A stretch of DNA of 64,000 bases from Artemisia argyi (lineage: Eukaryota > Streptophyta > Magnoliopsida > Asterales > Asteraceae), in NCBI GenBank assembly GCA_030686995.1, contig CM060702.1, positions 62,655,340 through 62,719,339 on the forward strand, read 5' to 3'. Numbering within the stretch: the first letter of the stretch is position 1; every line of letters starts with the position of its first letter. The notes beneath the pieces are model-generated. The model was not told where the DNA came from. It saw only the letters and a list, made by a program, of their open reading frames with translations, and did no database searches. A program made the position numbers and the translations under genes. Shown one piece after another: positions 33,646-47,400 of the stretch.

Positions 33646-36600
33646 TGATTGAGCCCGAACCACCTAACTTATATTAACCAAATAATGGTCAACAAAGTCA
33701 AATAACCTAGGTCAATGCTCCGGGTAATATAAGGTATCACCAGGTCGTTAAGTCCCGTTGAAGTGTGAATTGTAACTTTAGCGTATTCGTGATCGGGTAA
33801 TTATTCACAGAAAAGGGTTATGATCAAATTTATTTGGAAATTATTAACAAATATAGCTTAGGAAAGCTACGTGATGGATTATGGGAATTTGGATTACGAA
33901 GATTTGAGCTAAAACCTAAAAATGTACGTCTTAATTAAAAAACGTATACAGACGAACAAAATAAAAAGTACAACTGATAGACTGGAAGGGTTAAAAGTGT
34001 AAAATTGATATTTTTACAATCCTAATAATTAAAGAAAATTTTAAGAAAATTAAAAACTATTTTTACACTATTTAATTATTTATTATTAATTAATTACTAA
34101 TTATCTATTTATTACTAATTAAACTAATTAGAATTATTAAAAATACTAAAAAGGCTTAGAAAATTAAGAAAAATTTTATAAATCTAATTAACCATCATAG
34201 GAATCCTAAAAAATTACAAAAAAACTAATTTTATGTATTTTTAAGCTAATTAACTAATTATTAATCTAATTACTTATTAATTTTTAATTAAACTAATTAT
34301 ATTATAAAAAATAGAAAATGAACAGTAAAAATTCTAGAAAAATTTATAAAAATGTTTTAACTAAAATAAAAGCTAGAAAAATTATAAAAACTATGTTATA
34401 CTATATAAAAACTAATTATGCTATTTAATTGATTAATATTAATTAAAACTAAATTAAACTAAAATTAATTAGAAATACCACTAAAAGACAAAATAAAAAT
34501 CTGAAAAAATTTGTAAAATTATTTTAACCTAAAATATAATTTCTAAAAATATAAAAGTGATATATTACTTAGAAATAAATTAAAAAGAAAAATAAATTGA
34601 TAAATCCTATTAAATAGAAGCTATCACTAATTTTAAAGTTGGTTTTTTGGATTTTTTTCTTTTTCTAAACTAATTATAAGCTAAAAATAAGTACTTTTAA
34701 CAAAAACACTTTCACTACACCCCAAGAAATAAGCACTTGAAGTGCTTATTACACCCACAGTTGACTTTTGTTGACTATGGAGTATTTTAAGCTCAAATGG
34801 ATGATGTGGGGTCCACAATGATTGATTTTGGTTTCTCTGAGTTTGTTACACTATAATAAGCAAGAATAAGCCAAACTTGTGGCTTCAATAAGCCAAGAAA
34901 ACAAAAATAAGCTGTTTCCTCACTTGTTTCTGAGACAGGTATGGGACAAACTTTTGGGGTTAAACCAGGTGGGGTCCACTGATCTTTAGGTCAAATAAAG
35001 GGTCAACCCTTGATCCTGGGTAGGAGGGGGGTTGAATGATGCAAGGTAGGGACTGTGGGACCCACTGGGTCAGTCACAAAACACCACAAAAGGTGGGGTG
35101 ATGGAGATGGTCTGCTGAGACAGGGCAAGTTCTTGCCCTGCAGTCCAATTCAAAGGACAATTTGGTCTCTAAGAAAAATTCACAAAAATTCAACAAAGAT
35201 GGAGATCAAAATTTCAACTGGTAGACAACAACCCAAACAAGTTTCAAATGCTCAATCTTAATACAAAAATCAGGAAAAATCACCCAATTTTGATGAAAAT
35301 CTGAGTTTGTAGTTTTGACTTTTTGAGAAATTGTGAGTTTTGACTTTTGTGAACTTGTGCAGCCGACTTTTATGATCAAACTTATTTAGTTAGGGTATAT
35401 TGAAACTAATTTAAGTAAATGAACAACTTATTTAAAGATGTGATGAGTTATGGCTTTGAAAACTCACCACAGTTGACTGTGGTGAGTGATTACTTGGTAT
35501 TTGACTTTTGGGTGAGTTTTAGAACAAGTAAAAGGTTTCCCTGAGCTATTATATACCCATACAACTAAATGAAACTCAGAAATGCACAAATGAACTGATA
35601 GAACAATGCCAACAACCTTAAACCAAACACCCTTATAACAGATAGTCCAAATCAAAACTCAAGTTACAACTGTCTAAACCATAATCTAATAATTAATATT
35701 ACACTAATAATCAGTAAACATGTAATAAAGATGCAAAAGAACAATAATAAACACCCTTATACTACACAGAACTAAAATCAAAATGTTGGACTTACACAAG
35801 CTATCCAAGCTTACAGATAAAGAACCAAAGAACCAATTCAACCAATCCTATGCCCTCCCATGAGGTACCTAACCCACAACCATCCACAACTTACTGTGCT
35901 CCTTGCTCATTCAGCACATGATCAACAATTTTTTATTTATTATTGATTTTTCTTATTTTTTTAGCAATTATTGAAAACTGAAGTAGGATTGTTCACACAA
36001 GCTTATAAGCTTATAAAAACCTTGTTTCTTAGTTGTTGAGAGCTTATGAATAAATAGAACACTGATTAGAAGCTTGGATTAGAACTTGCAACTTAGAAAT
36101 AAGACTTTGAAAAGAGAAAATGAGAATTATACTTTAAATTGAACTTTCATTGATAAAAACAGTTACAATATATTGAAAATAAACTAAAGTTACATAAAAA
36201 TTAAAAGATTACACACACTAAGTTCATATGAGCTTAAAATATATATAACGACTAAAAACTAATGCCCTAAGTCTTCCACATGGCTTCCTTTTGAAAACTG
36301 AGAGTCCCAATGTCTTTTTGTTGACCCTCTGACCAAATCCCATCCATTTAATTAAGCCTTGATCAATCCTAGCCATTGATTGGCATTTTGGCGCCAAAAT
36401 TAACAAGGGGCAGTTTTGAGTGGTATTGGGGAGGGGTTGGTGATGCATTTATGGTGGTGGAGTTGTTAGGTTTAAGCATTAATTGTGGGGGGGAGTGAGT
36501 TGGTGAAAAGGTGGAGGGGGGGGGGGGAGACATGGAGCTGGAAAACGGGGGAGTTTGTGGGGAAGATGGTCTGTTTGACCGTGGTTTGACCATTTTGACT

Positions 36601-37213
36601 ATTTGACCTGGGGTGGGTTGGGCTTGTGGGTGGACTGGGCTTGGTTTTGGGTGGATAAGGGTTTGTTTTGGTTTTGGATTAAGTAAAAAAGGGTCCGGTT
36701 TGCTAATAGTTATCACAAGGACCATTTTTGTAAATCCTTCAAAGTTGAGGGGTCTGATGTGTAACTTATCCAAGGTACCCACAAGGACTAATGCTGCCAA
36801 TAACCATAACTTCAAGAACCATTTTGGCATATTTCCAATTTTCAAAATTCCAAAACTTCCCAGGGACCACTTTTGCCATTTTTGGATTTTTTAGGGACTA
36901 AATACGTAATTTTGGAAAACTTGCAACCCAAATGTAATATTTTGTGAAATTGACTTTCAAAACCTTGGGTTGACTTTTTCTTTCAAAATAAATGCTTAGG
37001 GACTAAATTTGACAAGTTTTGAAACTTGGGGGACTGAAACTACCAATACTGCAAACTTTGTACGTTTTTTCTTTGTTTTTGCACATTTTGCTTTTAAAAC
37101 ACATAAAACACAATCCCTGGGATAATTTAAGTATTTTGATATCTTTTTGATTGTTTTTGTGCGTTTTGGTAGTTTAAATATATCAAAAACGATGAGTGTT
37201 TGAGCACTCATCA
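33646..37213 (-). repeat. 3' LTR of the Athila-type element
   Basis: + strand ends TGATTGAGCCCG...GAGCACTCATCA. The half at 34000-34700 is extremely AT-rich (short AATTAATTACTAATT-like words). A G-run (about 36519-36528) marks the other half. A 158-codon open frame at 36369-36845 is present in both LTRs as a copy and lacks known domains. Confidence 0.93.
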
Positions 37214-37897
37214 ATCCCCCACACTGAACTATTGCTAGTCCCTAGCCATCTTTTTAGAAAACTTGATGGATTTTAAACTCTTTACCAAAAGCCATCACTT
37301 CTGGAGTAGCCAGGTGTAAGAACTGTGGCACACCTGATAACCGTGTGATTTTGAGCAAACCACCAGCTTCCAACGGATTTGTTAAGTCTTTACCAAGAGC
37401 CGTTTGCTCCTAGACTAGCCAGCATCTTGATGGACCTAATCAACATCTTGGTGAGCTGATTACCAATTATGGATTTTCCACGACCTTTACCACAAGCCAT
37501 AATCTTGCGGGCTAGCCAACTCATTTGTTTTCGGGGAGTTGATGAACCATACAATTTTGGGCAAATTGCCAGCCGTCAACGGATTTGATTTATCTTTACC
37601 AAGAGCCGTTTGCTCCTGGATTAGCCAATCCCTTTTGTCGTTTAGACAAGGCGGACTGATTACCACAAAAAATTTTGAAATAAAGTGAAAAATTTTTGAA
37701 AATTTTGGCCAAAAACGGGGGTACTTGAAAGGATTTGCTTAAAATTCGATAGACTTTCCCCCCCACACATACAAATGAATATTGACCTCAATATTCAAAG
37801 TCCCGGCTATTATGCCGAAGCTATGAACATAAAAAGCCAAGATTCGAATCTAACTGCGGAAATACCAATTTTCACTTTATTTCTATATATATACAAC

Positions 37898-37941
<44 letters not shown>

Positions 37942-38098
37942 ACTTATATACATATATACATTTTTTTCAAACAGCGGGGGGTTGGCCATTCCCCCACACT
38001 TAGTGGTAGAAAATAGAAAGAATCAGAGATACGGGTGAAAACCCGTATTGGTGCTAATTTTTGGTCATCGAGTCGCTAGCTTGACTCTATCCCCGAAT
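37214..38098 (-). other. Non-coding 3' region of the Athila-type element
   Basis: Between integrase and the polypurine tract. It has three diverged copies of a segment around (T)TACCA(A/C)AAGCC-(GT/AT)..CTAG(A/C)CTAGCCA near 37285-37640, and a long T tract (about 37899-37941) that is an A tract in element orientation. Ends with the polypurine tract at 37214-37225. Confidence 0.7.
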
Positions 38099-41000
38099 TC
38101 AATTGTCCTTGGGGAAAGTTTGGAGATCCGGGACGACCATGGATGGTACGTCCTCTCCAAAGTAGTGTTTCAACCGATGTCCATTCACTTTGAAATTTGG
38201 ACCGTCATTTTGAGATAATTCGACGGTGCCATAAGGATAAACTTTTGTGATAGTGAATGGACCAGTCCATCGGGTTTTGAGCTGTCCCGAGAAGATCTTG
38301 AGTCTAGAATTGAAAAGAAGGACTCGATCACCAACGTTGAAAACGCGGTTTTTGATTTTTGAGTCATGAATCTTCTTTGTCTTTTCTTTATAGATCAAAG
38401 AGTTCTCGTAAGCTTGATCACGAAGTTCGTTTAATTCATTTAGTTGAACTTTTCTATGATCACCCGCCGTTTTGAGGTCGAAATTGGCATGCTTGAGAGC
38501 CCAATAGGCTTTGTGTTCAAGCTCGATCGGAAGATGGCACGCTTTCCCGTACACAAGTTTATAAGGCGTACACCCAATGGGTGTTTTGTAAGCCGTACGG
38601 AAAGCCCAAAGTGCATCATCTAATTTGTCCGACCACGATGCACGATTCTCACCTACAGTTCTTTCCAATATTCTTTTAATGCCCCGATTGGACACTTCGA
38701 CTTGTCCACTTGTTTGAGGGTGGTACGCAGTGGAAAGACGGTGAGTTACACCGTACTTTTGCATGACTTTGTCGAATTTGTCATTACAGAAGTGCGTACC
38801 ACGATCACTAATAATAGCACGTGGAGTTCCAAATCGGGCAAAAAGAGCTTTCAATAATTTCACCACAACTCGGGCATCATTTGTGGGTAAAGCTTTTGCT
38901 TCAACCCATTTTGACAAATAGTCAACTGCCACGAGTATGTATTTGTTGTCGTGAGAGGATGGAAATGGCCCCATAAAGTCAATGCCCCAGATATCAAAGA
39001 TTTCACAAACTTGAATTGCATTCTGAGGCATTTCGTTCTTTTGTGAAATATTCCCGTGACGCTGACAAGCGTCACAGGACTTGACCAATTCTTGGGCATC
39101 CTTGTAGATCGAGGGCCAATAAAAGCTGGAATCAAACACCTTTTTGGCTGTGTAGTTGGGATTGTGGTGGCCCCCGTGGGACCAGCATGGCAAGCCTTTA
39201 AAATTTCATCGGCTTCCTGACCATACACACACCGCCGGATGACTTGATCCGCGCATATCTTGAACAAGTAGGGGTCGTCCCAAAAGTAATGTTTGACATC
39301 TTTGAAAAATTTATTTTTTTGTTGGGACGACATCCCTTTCACAATGAAGTTACCCGCAAGATAGTTTGCAAAGTCGGCAAACCATGGGGTAATAGAGTCT
39401 CCACGAAATGAAACCGCATTGAGGGTTTCGAGAGGAAATGTTTCATTTATTTCCTTTTTCTCAAAAGCATCTTGGTAGGGGTTTTCAAGACGGGAGAGAT
39501 GATCAGCAGCTAGGTTCTCAGCTCCTTTTTTATCACGAATAATGATATCAAATTCCTGAAGGAGGAGAACCCAACGAAGAAGTCTCGGCTTTGCATCTTG
39601 TTTTGCAAAAAGGTACTTCAAAGCCGAGTGATCCGTATACACTATGCTTTTTGTCAAGATCAAATATGACCGGAATTTCTCAAAGGCGTACACCACAGCT
39701 AATAATTCTTTTTCAGTGGTAGTGTAATGGCTTTGAGCCTCGGTCATAGTTTTGCTGGCATAGTGTATAGGCTGAAAATGTTTTGTTTTTCGTTGCCCCA
39801 AGACTGCCCCAATAGCATAATCACTCGCATCACACATGAGCTCAAAGGGCAAGTCCCAATCGGGGGCAACAAGAATCGGTGCCTCGGTAAGCCTTTTCTT
39901 TAATGTTTCAAAGGCTTCGATGCACTCAGGGGAGAAGATAAAAGGAGCATCCTTCTCGAGGAGGTGGGTCATAGGCCGGGCGATTTTAGAAAAATCTTGA
40001 ATAAACCTACGATAGAAACCGGCGTGACCCAAAAAGCTCCTAACACCTTTCACAGTCGTGGGATGAGGCAATTTTGCAATGACGTCCACTTTGGCACGGT
40101 CAACCTCAATCCCGTTTTTTGAAATTTTATGGCCGAGGACAATGCCCTCTTTGACCATAAAGTGACTCTTCTCCCAATTTAGACATAACTTTGTGTCTTC
40201 ACAACGTTTTAGCATGCTGTCTAAATGGGAGAGACATGATTAGAACGAATCCCCAATGACCGAAAAATCGTCCATAAAGACCTCCATAGTTTTTCCGATC
40301 ATGTCGGAAAAAATGGCCATCATACATCTTTGAAACGTGCCCGGAGCATTACATAAGCCAAATGGCATACGTTTATATGCGAAAGTTCCATAGGGGCACG
40401 TAAAAGTGGTCTTTTCTTGGTCTTGCGGGTCAATGGGAATCTGAAAGTAACCCGAGAAACCATCGAGGAAGCAATAGTACTCATTCCCCGCTAATCTCTC
40501 GAGCATCTGATCCATAAAGGGCAGAGGAAAATGATCCTTACGGGTAGCGTCATTCAATTTACGATAATCAATACAGACGCACCAACCCGTAACCAAACGA
40601 GTTGGAATCAACTCATTCTCCTCATTTGTGACAACGGTAATGCCACCCTTTTTTGGAACACAATGGATTGGGCTGACCCAAGGACTGTCCGAGATAGGGT
40701 AAATTAATCTGGCATCAAGAAGTTTTAAAACCTCTTGTTTGATAACCTCGTGAATTTTTGGATTCACCCTTCTTTGTTGTTGGACTGCAGGTTTGAAGTC
40801 GTCCTCCATTAAAATCTTATGAGTACAAAACTCAGCGTCAATACCCTTGATATCTGAGAGACGCCAAGCAATTGCTTGTTTATGAGACTTCAAAACCTTG
40901 ATAAGAGCAGCCTTTTCCTCATCACTTAAGTCTTTGGCAATTATGACGGGTAATTTATCATCACCCTCCAGAAATGCATATTCAAGATGAGGCGGCAAGT

Positions 41001-42723
41001 CCTTAAGCTCAACCTCGGGAAAGTCATCAGTTTTCTCAACATTTTTGACCTCCTCTTTATGAAGTTGTTGTGGTAGAACAGGAAGAGGAGAGGGATCTTC
41101 ATTTAACAATTTTTCAAGCATGAGAATATCCCTCTCGAGGTCGATCTCTTGGTTATCGACTCCATCGGGAATCGAATCAATTTTGAGAAACGCCTCCATT
41201 TCTTCTAAGATGAAGTCACTTCCCTCAAACGGAGTGAGGGAAGGAGAAGAATTGGCAATGATGGGGTGAGAAGACTGAGTGAGGTTTTCACTCGAAGAAT
41301 CATCAATGAAACCTAAAAGCTCTTGAGCATACTCCTCAGCAGCAACATCGATGATATCAATTTGATTCACCGATTCACAATCATAATTGGAGGAGTATCT
41401 CGATGTTTGATTTAGGTTGAAGGTAATAGCTTCCGTTCCAACACGTAATGTGATCTCATGCTCAAATACATCGATAAGAGCGCGCCCAGTTCTAAGGAAT
41501 CCCCGCCCAAGAATGAGAGGGACCCTTGAATCGGCATCAAAGTCAACAATCACAAAATCTGCTGGAAAATGGAACTTTCCCACTTTAACAAATACGTCCT
41601 CGGCAATGCCAATGGGACGAGAAATCGAACGATCGGCAAGCTCTAAAGTCATGCACGTGGGAGTGAGTTCGGGAAGAGAAAGTTTCTTCCACACAGAATA
41701 TGGCATTAGGTTAATGCTAGCACCTAGATCGGCCAGGGCGAAGCAATCAACCATACCCGGGAAAGTACAAGGAATGAGGAATTTCCCGGGATCTCCAAGC
41801 TTTTCAGGAAGCTTTTTCAAAAGAACCGCAGAGCAGTTCTCATTCAGAGGAGTTCTAGCCATCTCAAATAATTTTTCTTTATTACTCAACAGATTTTTGA
41901 TTGTCGATGCAAACTTGGGCATCAAGAGAATAGCATCCGCGAAGCTGATATCAAAATGCAAATCTTGGAAGATTTGGAAAAATTTATCCATTTGGTGATT
42001 AGCTTTTTCGTGGAGCTTTTGTTCACTGAGACGTGATGGATAGGGAATAGAAGTTTTGGATTTAGGGTTGTCCACTGGAGTTTCTGGTGGTTCAAAGACA
42101 ACTCCAGGCTTACATCTGGTTTCAGGATTAACCTGAGGTTGGACATGTGCTGTACTTTGTGGGCTAGGGATTTGCACCTTGTCCTTTGTCACCTCAGGTT
42201 CACGATTCACTACCTTAGGAGGAGAGGAAGAAGAGGTAGTAGGAATCGCGGGCTCATCATATGAAGCACCACTTCGGGTTGTGATCGCCTTAGCATCGCC
42301 CCTCGGGTTAGCGATCGTGTTGCTCGGTAAAGTCGTACCTGAGCCCGAGGGTCGATCATTTAAAGACTTCTTGATGTCAGAAATCTGGCTGACCAGCAAC
42401 TTGTTCAACTCTTCTTGGGACTTCATGAATTGCTTCAACAATTCATCAGATGAAGGCCCGGTTGGAACAATGGCTTGATTCAGATTAGGAATGTTTGGAG
42501 CTCGATTGTTCGGGTTGAGGCCTTGATTGAAATTTCCTTGGTTTTGATGATGGAAATTCCCTTGATTCTGGTGATTGTTTCCATGAAAGTTCCCTGGGTT
42601 GAAATTACCCTGACCTTGGTTCTGGTTAAAGCTTCCTTGATGTTGGAAACCTTGATTTTGGAATCCTTGGTTTTGATTTTGGAAACCGTGACCCTGATTG
42701 AAGTTACTTTGGTTTTGATAACC
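38099..42723 (-). pseudogene. pol: protease, reverse transcriptase, RNase H, integrase (Athila-type)
   Basis: Minus-strand frame continuing from gag. Protease has the normal active site (ALADLGASINLMP, about 41720). Reverse transcriptase shows VCIDYRKLNDATRKDHFPLP, FLDGFSGYFQIPI, PFGLCNAPGTFQRCM and FMDDFSVIG. A TAA at 40240-40242 falls just after the FMDD block. RNase H has [29 protein letters not shown] and [10 protein letters not shown]. The frame shifts near 39180, at a G run where one G seems missing. Integrase follows: HH (about 39170), [23 protein letters not shown] and the [11 protein letters not shown] acidic residue, giving a complete HHCC and DDE set. It ends at 38099 without a chromodomain. 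Together these enzymes copy and integrate the element. Only the stop and the frameshift visibly block translation. Confidence 0.93.
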
Positions 42724-43893
42724 TTAGTTCACTCTATTTTGGTTTTGGCCACGGTTTTGGACATTTTGGTTTTGATTAAAACCAGGAGGTCCAGGATAAT
42801 GGTGAGGACGATAGTTCGGGTCCATAGGAGGGCGGTATTGAGTGCCTCCTTGATTTTGGGACCCGACAACAGCATTAGCTTCATATGGAGTACCATCAGT
42901 AGCTGTGCAATTGTAGTAGGCATGCGGCCCACCACAAGTCACACAGACTTCCACTTTTTTAACCTCAGCAGGGTGAGGATGTTGTGGAAATGAGACTTTC
43001 TTTGTTTGGGCGAGAACCAAAGCTTGGATCGCTTCATTGAGCTTGTCAAGCTTAGCATCCGTGCTAGATTGACCCACAGAAGATGAAGTAGAAGGACCCG
43101 CATTGATTTGAGAAACAATCGGTTTGCTTCGTGTAGAGCGGACCTTGGACTTGTTTTCTATGATTTGCAAAGCTTCTTTTGTGGTTCTACTCAAAAAATT
43201 TCCTCCCGCGGAGGCATTGAGAGAATCCTGATCAGCTTGGCTCACGCCATTGTAAAAAGTATCGAGTTGCATCAACTCAGAGAAACCATGATGTGGACAC
43301 TTGCGAAGTAATTCTTTGAAACGATCCCACGCTTCACCAAAAGATTCATCGTATTTTTTAGTGAACTTGGTGATTTCGTTCTTAAGACTTGTGGTCTTGA
43401 AAGGTGGGAAGAATTCATTCACAAACTTTTTGACAAGATCTTCCCAAGTCTCAATAGATCGTGGAGGTTGTTTTTCAAGCCAAATCTGGGCTTGTCCCTC
43501 CAGTGAGAATGGGAAGAGAAGGAGTTTGATTGCTTCACACGGGACATTTTTGTACTTGATGGTTGATGTGATTTTATTGAACCATCGAATATGAGCATGA
43601 GGATCGTCCCTCTCAAAACCGTAGAATTGGCTTGAGGTTACAAGATTGAGTAACCCGGTTTTGAGCTCAAAATTATCAGCCACAATGGCTGGGGCAACAA
43701 TGGCATCTCCGTAACCCTCGATGGGTGCTTGGAGAAGTTCACACATGGGACGGTCTTCCGCCATGTTGATAGTGTGTGTGGCAACAGTACGGATCTCAGA
43801 TCCGACTGTTGGTGCTGAACGTCGGCGAGGTCTTCTAGGTTTCCGAACAAGCTCACGTAATGGGCTCGTGGACCTAGAAGAACGAATGCGCAT
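42724..43893 (-). pseudogene. gag of the Athila-type element
   Basis: Starts MRIRSSRSTSP, Arg-rich. Capsid blocks are FPFSLEGQAQIWLEKQPP, TWEDLVKKFVNEFFPP and FKELLRKCPHHGF, followed by a zinc-knuckle-like CVTCGGPHAYYNC and a Gln/Asn/Gly-rich tail. A TAA at 42724-42726 interrupts the tail (..QNRVN*GYQNQ..). The same frame continues into the protease, so gag and pol were a single reading frame. The start chosen is the first ATG after the ~530-bp leader (43894-44421). Role: particle protein. Confidence 0.9.
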
Positions 43894-44421
43894 GCACTAA
43901 GGACAAAAATCAATCAAAACAAAGTCGAGACAAAACCACAGTGAACTTAAACCAATAATCGCAAGTAAGTGGCTTCTTTAAGAAAGGTACACCACCTACA
44001 GGGATACAAAGGTAAGTTTTAATCTTTTTGGTTTGGGAACTTATTTGTTCACACCCCTAGTTGGCAGGTGTTCTGTCTTGGTTTTCGACAGTTTATTTTT
44101 ATGTAATTATTATTCACAAGAAAAGACGGATGTTTTTGTGTTTTGTGTATGGGTTTAAAAACTTTTGGAAAATATTTTTGGTATCGTATCGTTTACCAAA
44201 ATCGTTTTTCTTTAAGAATCACCTTAAAAGAAAACCGAATCGGAAAACGTTACGATCTGTTTTGTTGTTTTTAATTTTTTTGGTGTTGTTAACACTTTAG
44301 GAAAAGTGTTAATGACTTTTTTGTATTTTGATTATGAAAATATACACAAGTGGTGGTATTTGTATAGTGAAAGAGGTGAGATAATACTAATCTCAGATAA
44401 CGCTAAAGAAACGCGCACACT
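43894..44421 (-). other. Leader of the Athila-type element
   Basis: Non-coding stretch between the primer site and gag. No supportable ORF. Confidence 0.65.
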
Positions 44422-44439
44422 TCCCCGGCAGCGGCGCCA
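44422..44439 (-). other. Primer binding site of the Athila-type element
   Basis: The complement of TCCCCGGCAGCGGCGCCA reads TGGCGCCGCTGCCGGGGA, five bases from the LTR at 44445. Confidence 0.88.
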
Positions 44440-44444
44440 AAAGT

Positions 44445-47400
44445 TGATTGAGCCCGAACCACCTAACTTATATTAACCAAATAATGGTCAACAAAGTCAA
44501 ATAACCTAGGTCAATGCTCCGGGTAATATAAGGTATCACCAGGTCGTTAAGTCCCGTTGAAGTGTGAATTGTAACTTTAGCGTATTCGTGATCGGGTAAT
44601 TATTCACAGAAAAGGGTTATGATCAAATTTATTTGGAAATTATCAACAAATATAGCTTAGGAAAGCTACGTGATGGATTATGGGAATTTGGATTACGAAG
44701 ATTTGAGCTAAAACCTAAAAACGTACGTTTTAATTAAAAAACGTATACAGACGAACAAAATAAAAAGTACAACTGATAGACTAGAAGGGTTAAAAGTGTA
44801 AAATTGATATTTTTACAATCTTAATAATTAAAGAAAATTTTAAGAAAATTAAAAACTATTTTTACACTATTTAATTATTTATTATTAATTAATTACTAAT
44901 TATCTATTTATTACTAATTAAACTAATTAGAATTATTAAAAAAACTAAAAAGGCTTAGAAAATTAAGAAAAATTTTATAAATCTAATTAACCATCATAGG
45001 AATCCTAAAAAATTATAAAAAAACTAATTTTATGTATTTTTAAGCTAATTAACTAATTATTAATCTAATTACTTATTAATTTCTAATTAAACTAATTATA
45101 TTATAAAAAATAGAAAATGAACAGTAAAAATTCTAGAAAAATTTATAAAAATGTTTTAACTAAAATAAAAGCTAGAAAAATTATAAAAACTAGGTTATAC
45201 TATATAAAAACTAATTATGCTATTTAATTGATTAATATTAATTAAAACTAAATTAAACTAAAATTAATTAGAAATACCACTAAAAGACAAAATAAAAATC
45301 TGGAAAAATTTGTAAAATTATTTTAACCTAAAATATAATTTCTAAAAATATAAAAGTGATATATTACTTAGAAATAAATTAAAAAGAAAAATAAATTGAT
45401 AAATCCTATTAAATAGAAGCTATCACTAATTTTAAAGTTGGTTTTTTGGATTTTTTTCTTTTTCTAAACTAATTATAAGCTAAAAATAAGTACTTTTAAC
45501 AAAAACACTTTCACTACACCCCAAGAAATAAGCACTTGAAGTGCTTATTACACCCACAGTTGACTTTTGTTGACTATGGAGTATTTTAAGCTCAAATGGA
45601 TGATGTGGGGTCCACAATGATTGATTTTGGTTTCTCTGAGTTTGTTACACTATAATAAGCAAGAATAAGCCAAACTTGTTGCTTCAATAAGCCAAGAAAA
45701 CACAAATAAGCTGTTTGCTCACTTGTTTCTGAGAGAGATATGGGACAAACTTTTGGGGTTAAACCAGGTGGGGTCCACTGATCTTTAGGTCAAATAAAGG
45801 GTCAACCCTTGATCCTGGGTAGGAGGGGGGTTGAATGATGCAAGGTAGGGACTGTGGGACCCACTGGGTCAGTCACAAAACACCACAAAAGGTGGGGTGA
45901 TGGAGATGGTCTGCTGAGACAGGGCAAGTTCTTGCCCTGCAGTCCAATTCAAAGGACAATTTGGTCTCTAAGAAAAATTAACAAAAATTCAACAAAGATG
46001 GAGATCAAAATTTCAACTGGTAGACAACAACCCTAACAAGTTTCAAAGGCTCAATCTTAATACAAAAATCAGGAAAAATCACCCAATTTTGATGAAAATC
46101 TGAGTTTGTAGTTTTGACTTTTTGAGAAATTGTGAGTTTTGACTTTTGTGAACTTGTGCAGCCGATTTTTATGATCAAACTTATTTAGTTAGGGTATATT
46201 GAAACTAATTTAAGTAAATGAACAACTTATTTAAAGATGTGATGAGTTATGGCTTTGAAAACTCACCACAGTTGACTGTGGTGAGTGATTACTTGGTATT
46301 TGACTTTTGGGTGAGTTTTAGAACAAGTAAAAGGTTTCCCTGAGCTATTATATACCCATACAACTAAATGAAACTCAGAAATGCACAAATGAACTGATAG
46401 AACAATGCCAACAACCTTAAACCAAACACCCTTATAACAGACAGTCCAAATCAAAACTCAAGTTACAACTGTCTAACCCATAATCTAATAATTAATATTA
46501 CACTAATAATCAGTAAACATGTAATAAAGATGCAAAAGAACAATAATAAACACCCTTATACTACAAAGAACTAAAATCAAAATGTTGGACTTACACAAGC
46601 TATCCAAGCTTACTGATAAAGAACCAAAGAACCAATTCAACCAATCCTATGCCCTCCCATGAGGTACCTAACCCACAGCCATCCACAACTTACTGTGCTC
46701 CTTGCTCATTCAGCACATGATCAACAATTTTTTATTTATTATTGATTTTTCTTATTTTTTTAGCAATTATTGAAAACTGAAGTAGGATTGTTCACACAAG
46801 CTTATAAGCTTATAAAAACCTTGTTTCTTAGTTGTTGAGAGCTTATGAATAAATAGAACACTGATTAGAAGCTTGGATTAGAACTTGCAACTTAGAAATA
46901 AGACTTTGAAAAGAGAAAATGAGAATTATACTTTAAATTGAACTTTCATTGATAAAAACAGTTACAATATATTGAAAATAAACTAAAGTTACATAAAAAT
47001 TAAAAGATTACACACACTAAGCTCATATGAGCTTAAACTATATATAACGACTAAAAACTAATGCCCTAAGTCTTCCACATGGCTTCCTTTTGAAAACTGA
47101 GAGTCCCAATGTCTTTTTGTTGACCCTCTGACCAAATCCCATCCATTTAATTAAGCCTTGATCAATCCTAGCCATTGATTGGCATTTTGGCACCAAAATT
47201 AACAAGGGGCAGTTTTGAGTGGTATTGGTGAGGGGTTGGTGATGCATTTATGGTGGTGGAGTTGTTAGGTTTAAGCATTAATTGTGGGGGGAGTGAGTTG
47301 GTGAAAAGGTGGAGGGGGGGAGACATGGAGCTGGAAAACAGGGGAGTTTGTGGGGAAGATGGTCTGTTTGACCGTGGTTTGACCATTTTGACTATTTGAC

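Noticed and set aside
36369..36845. 158-codon frame in the Athila LTR, repeated at 47168-47638
   Set aside because: The two copies are LTR duplicates, so conservation is not evidence; Pro/Ser-rich low complexity with no known domain.
41417..43594. Plus-strand frames across the Athila gag-pol
   Set aside because: Antisense shadows of the gag-pol frame.
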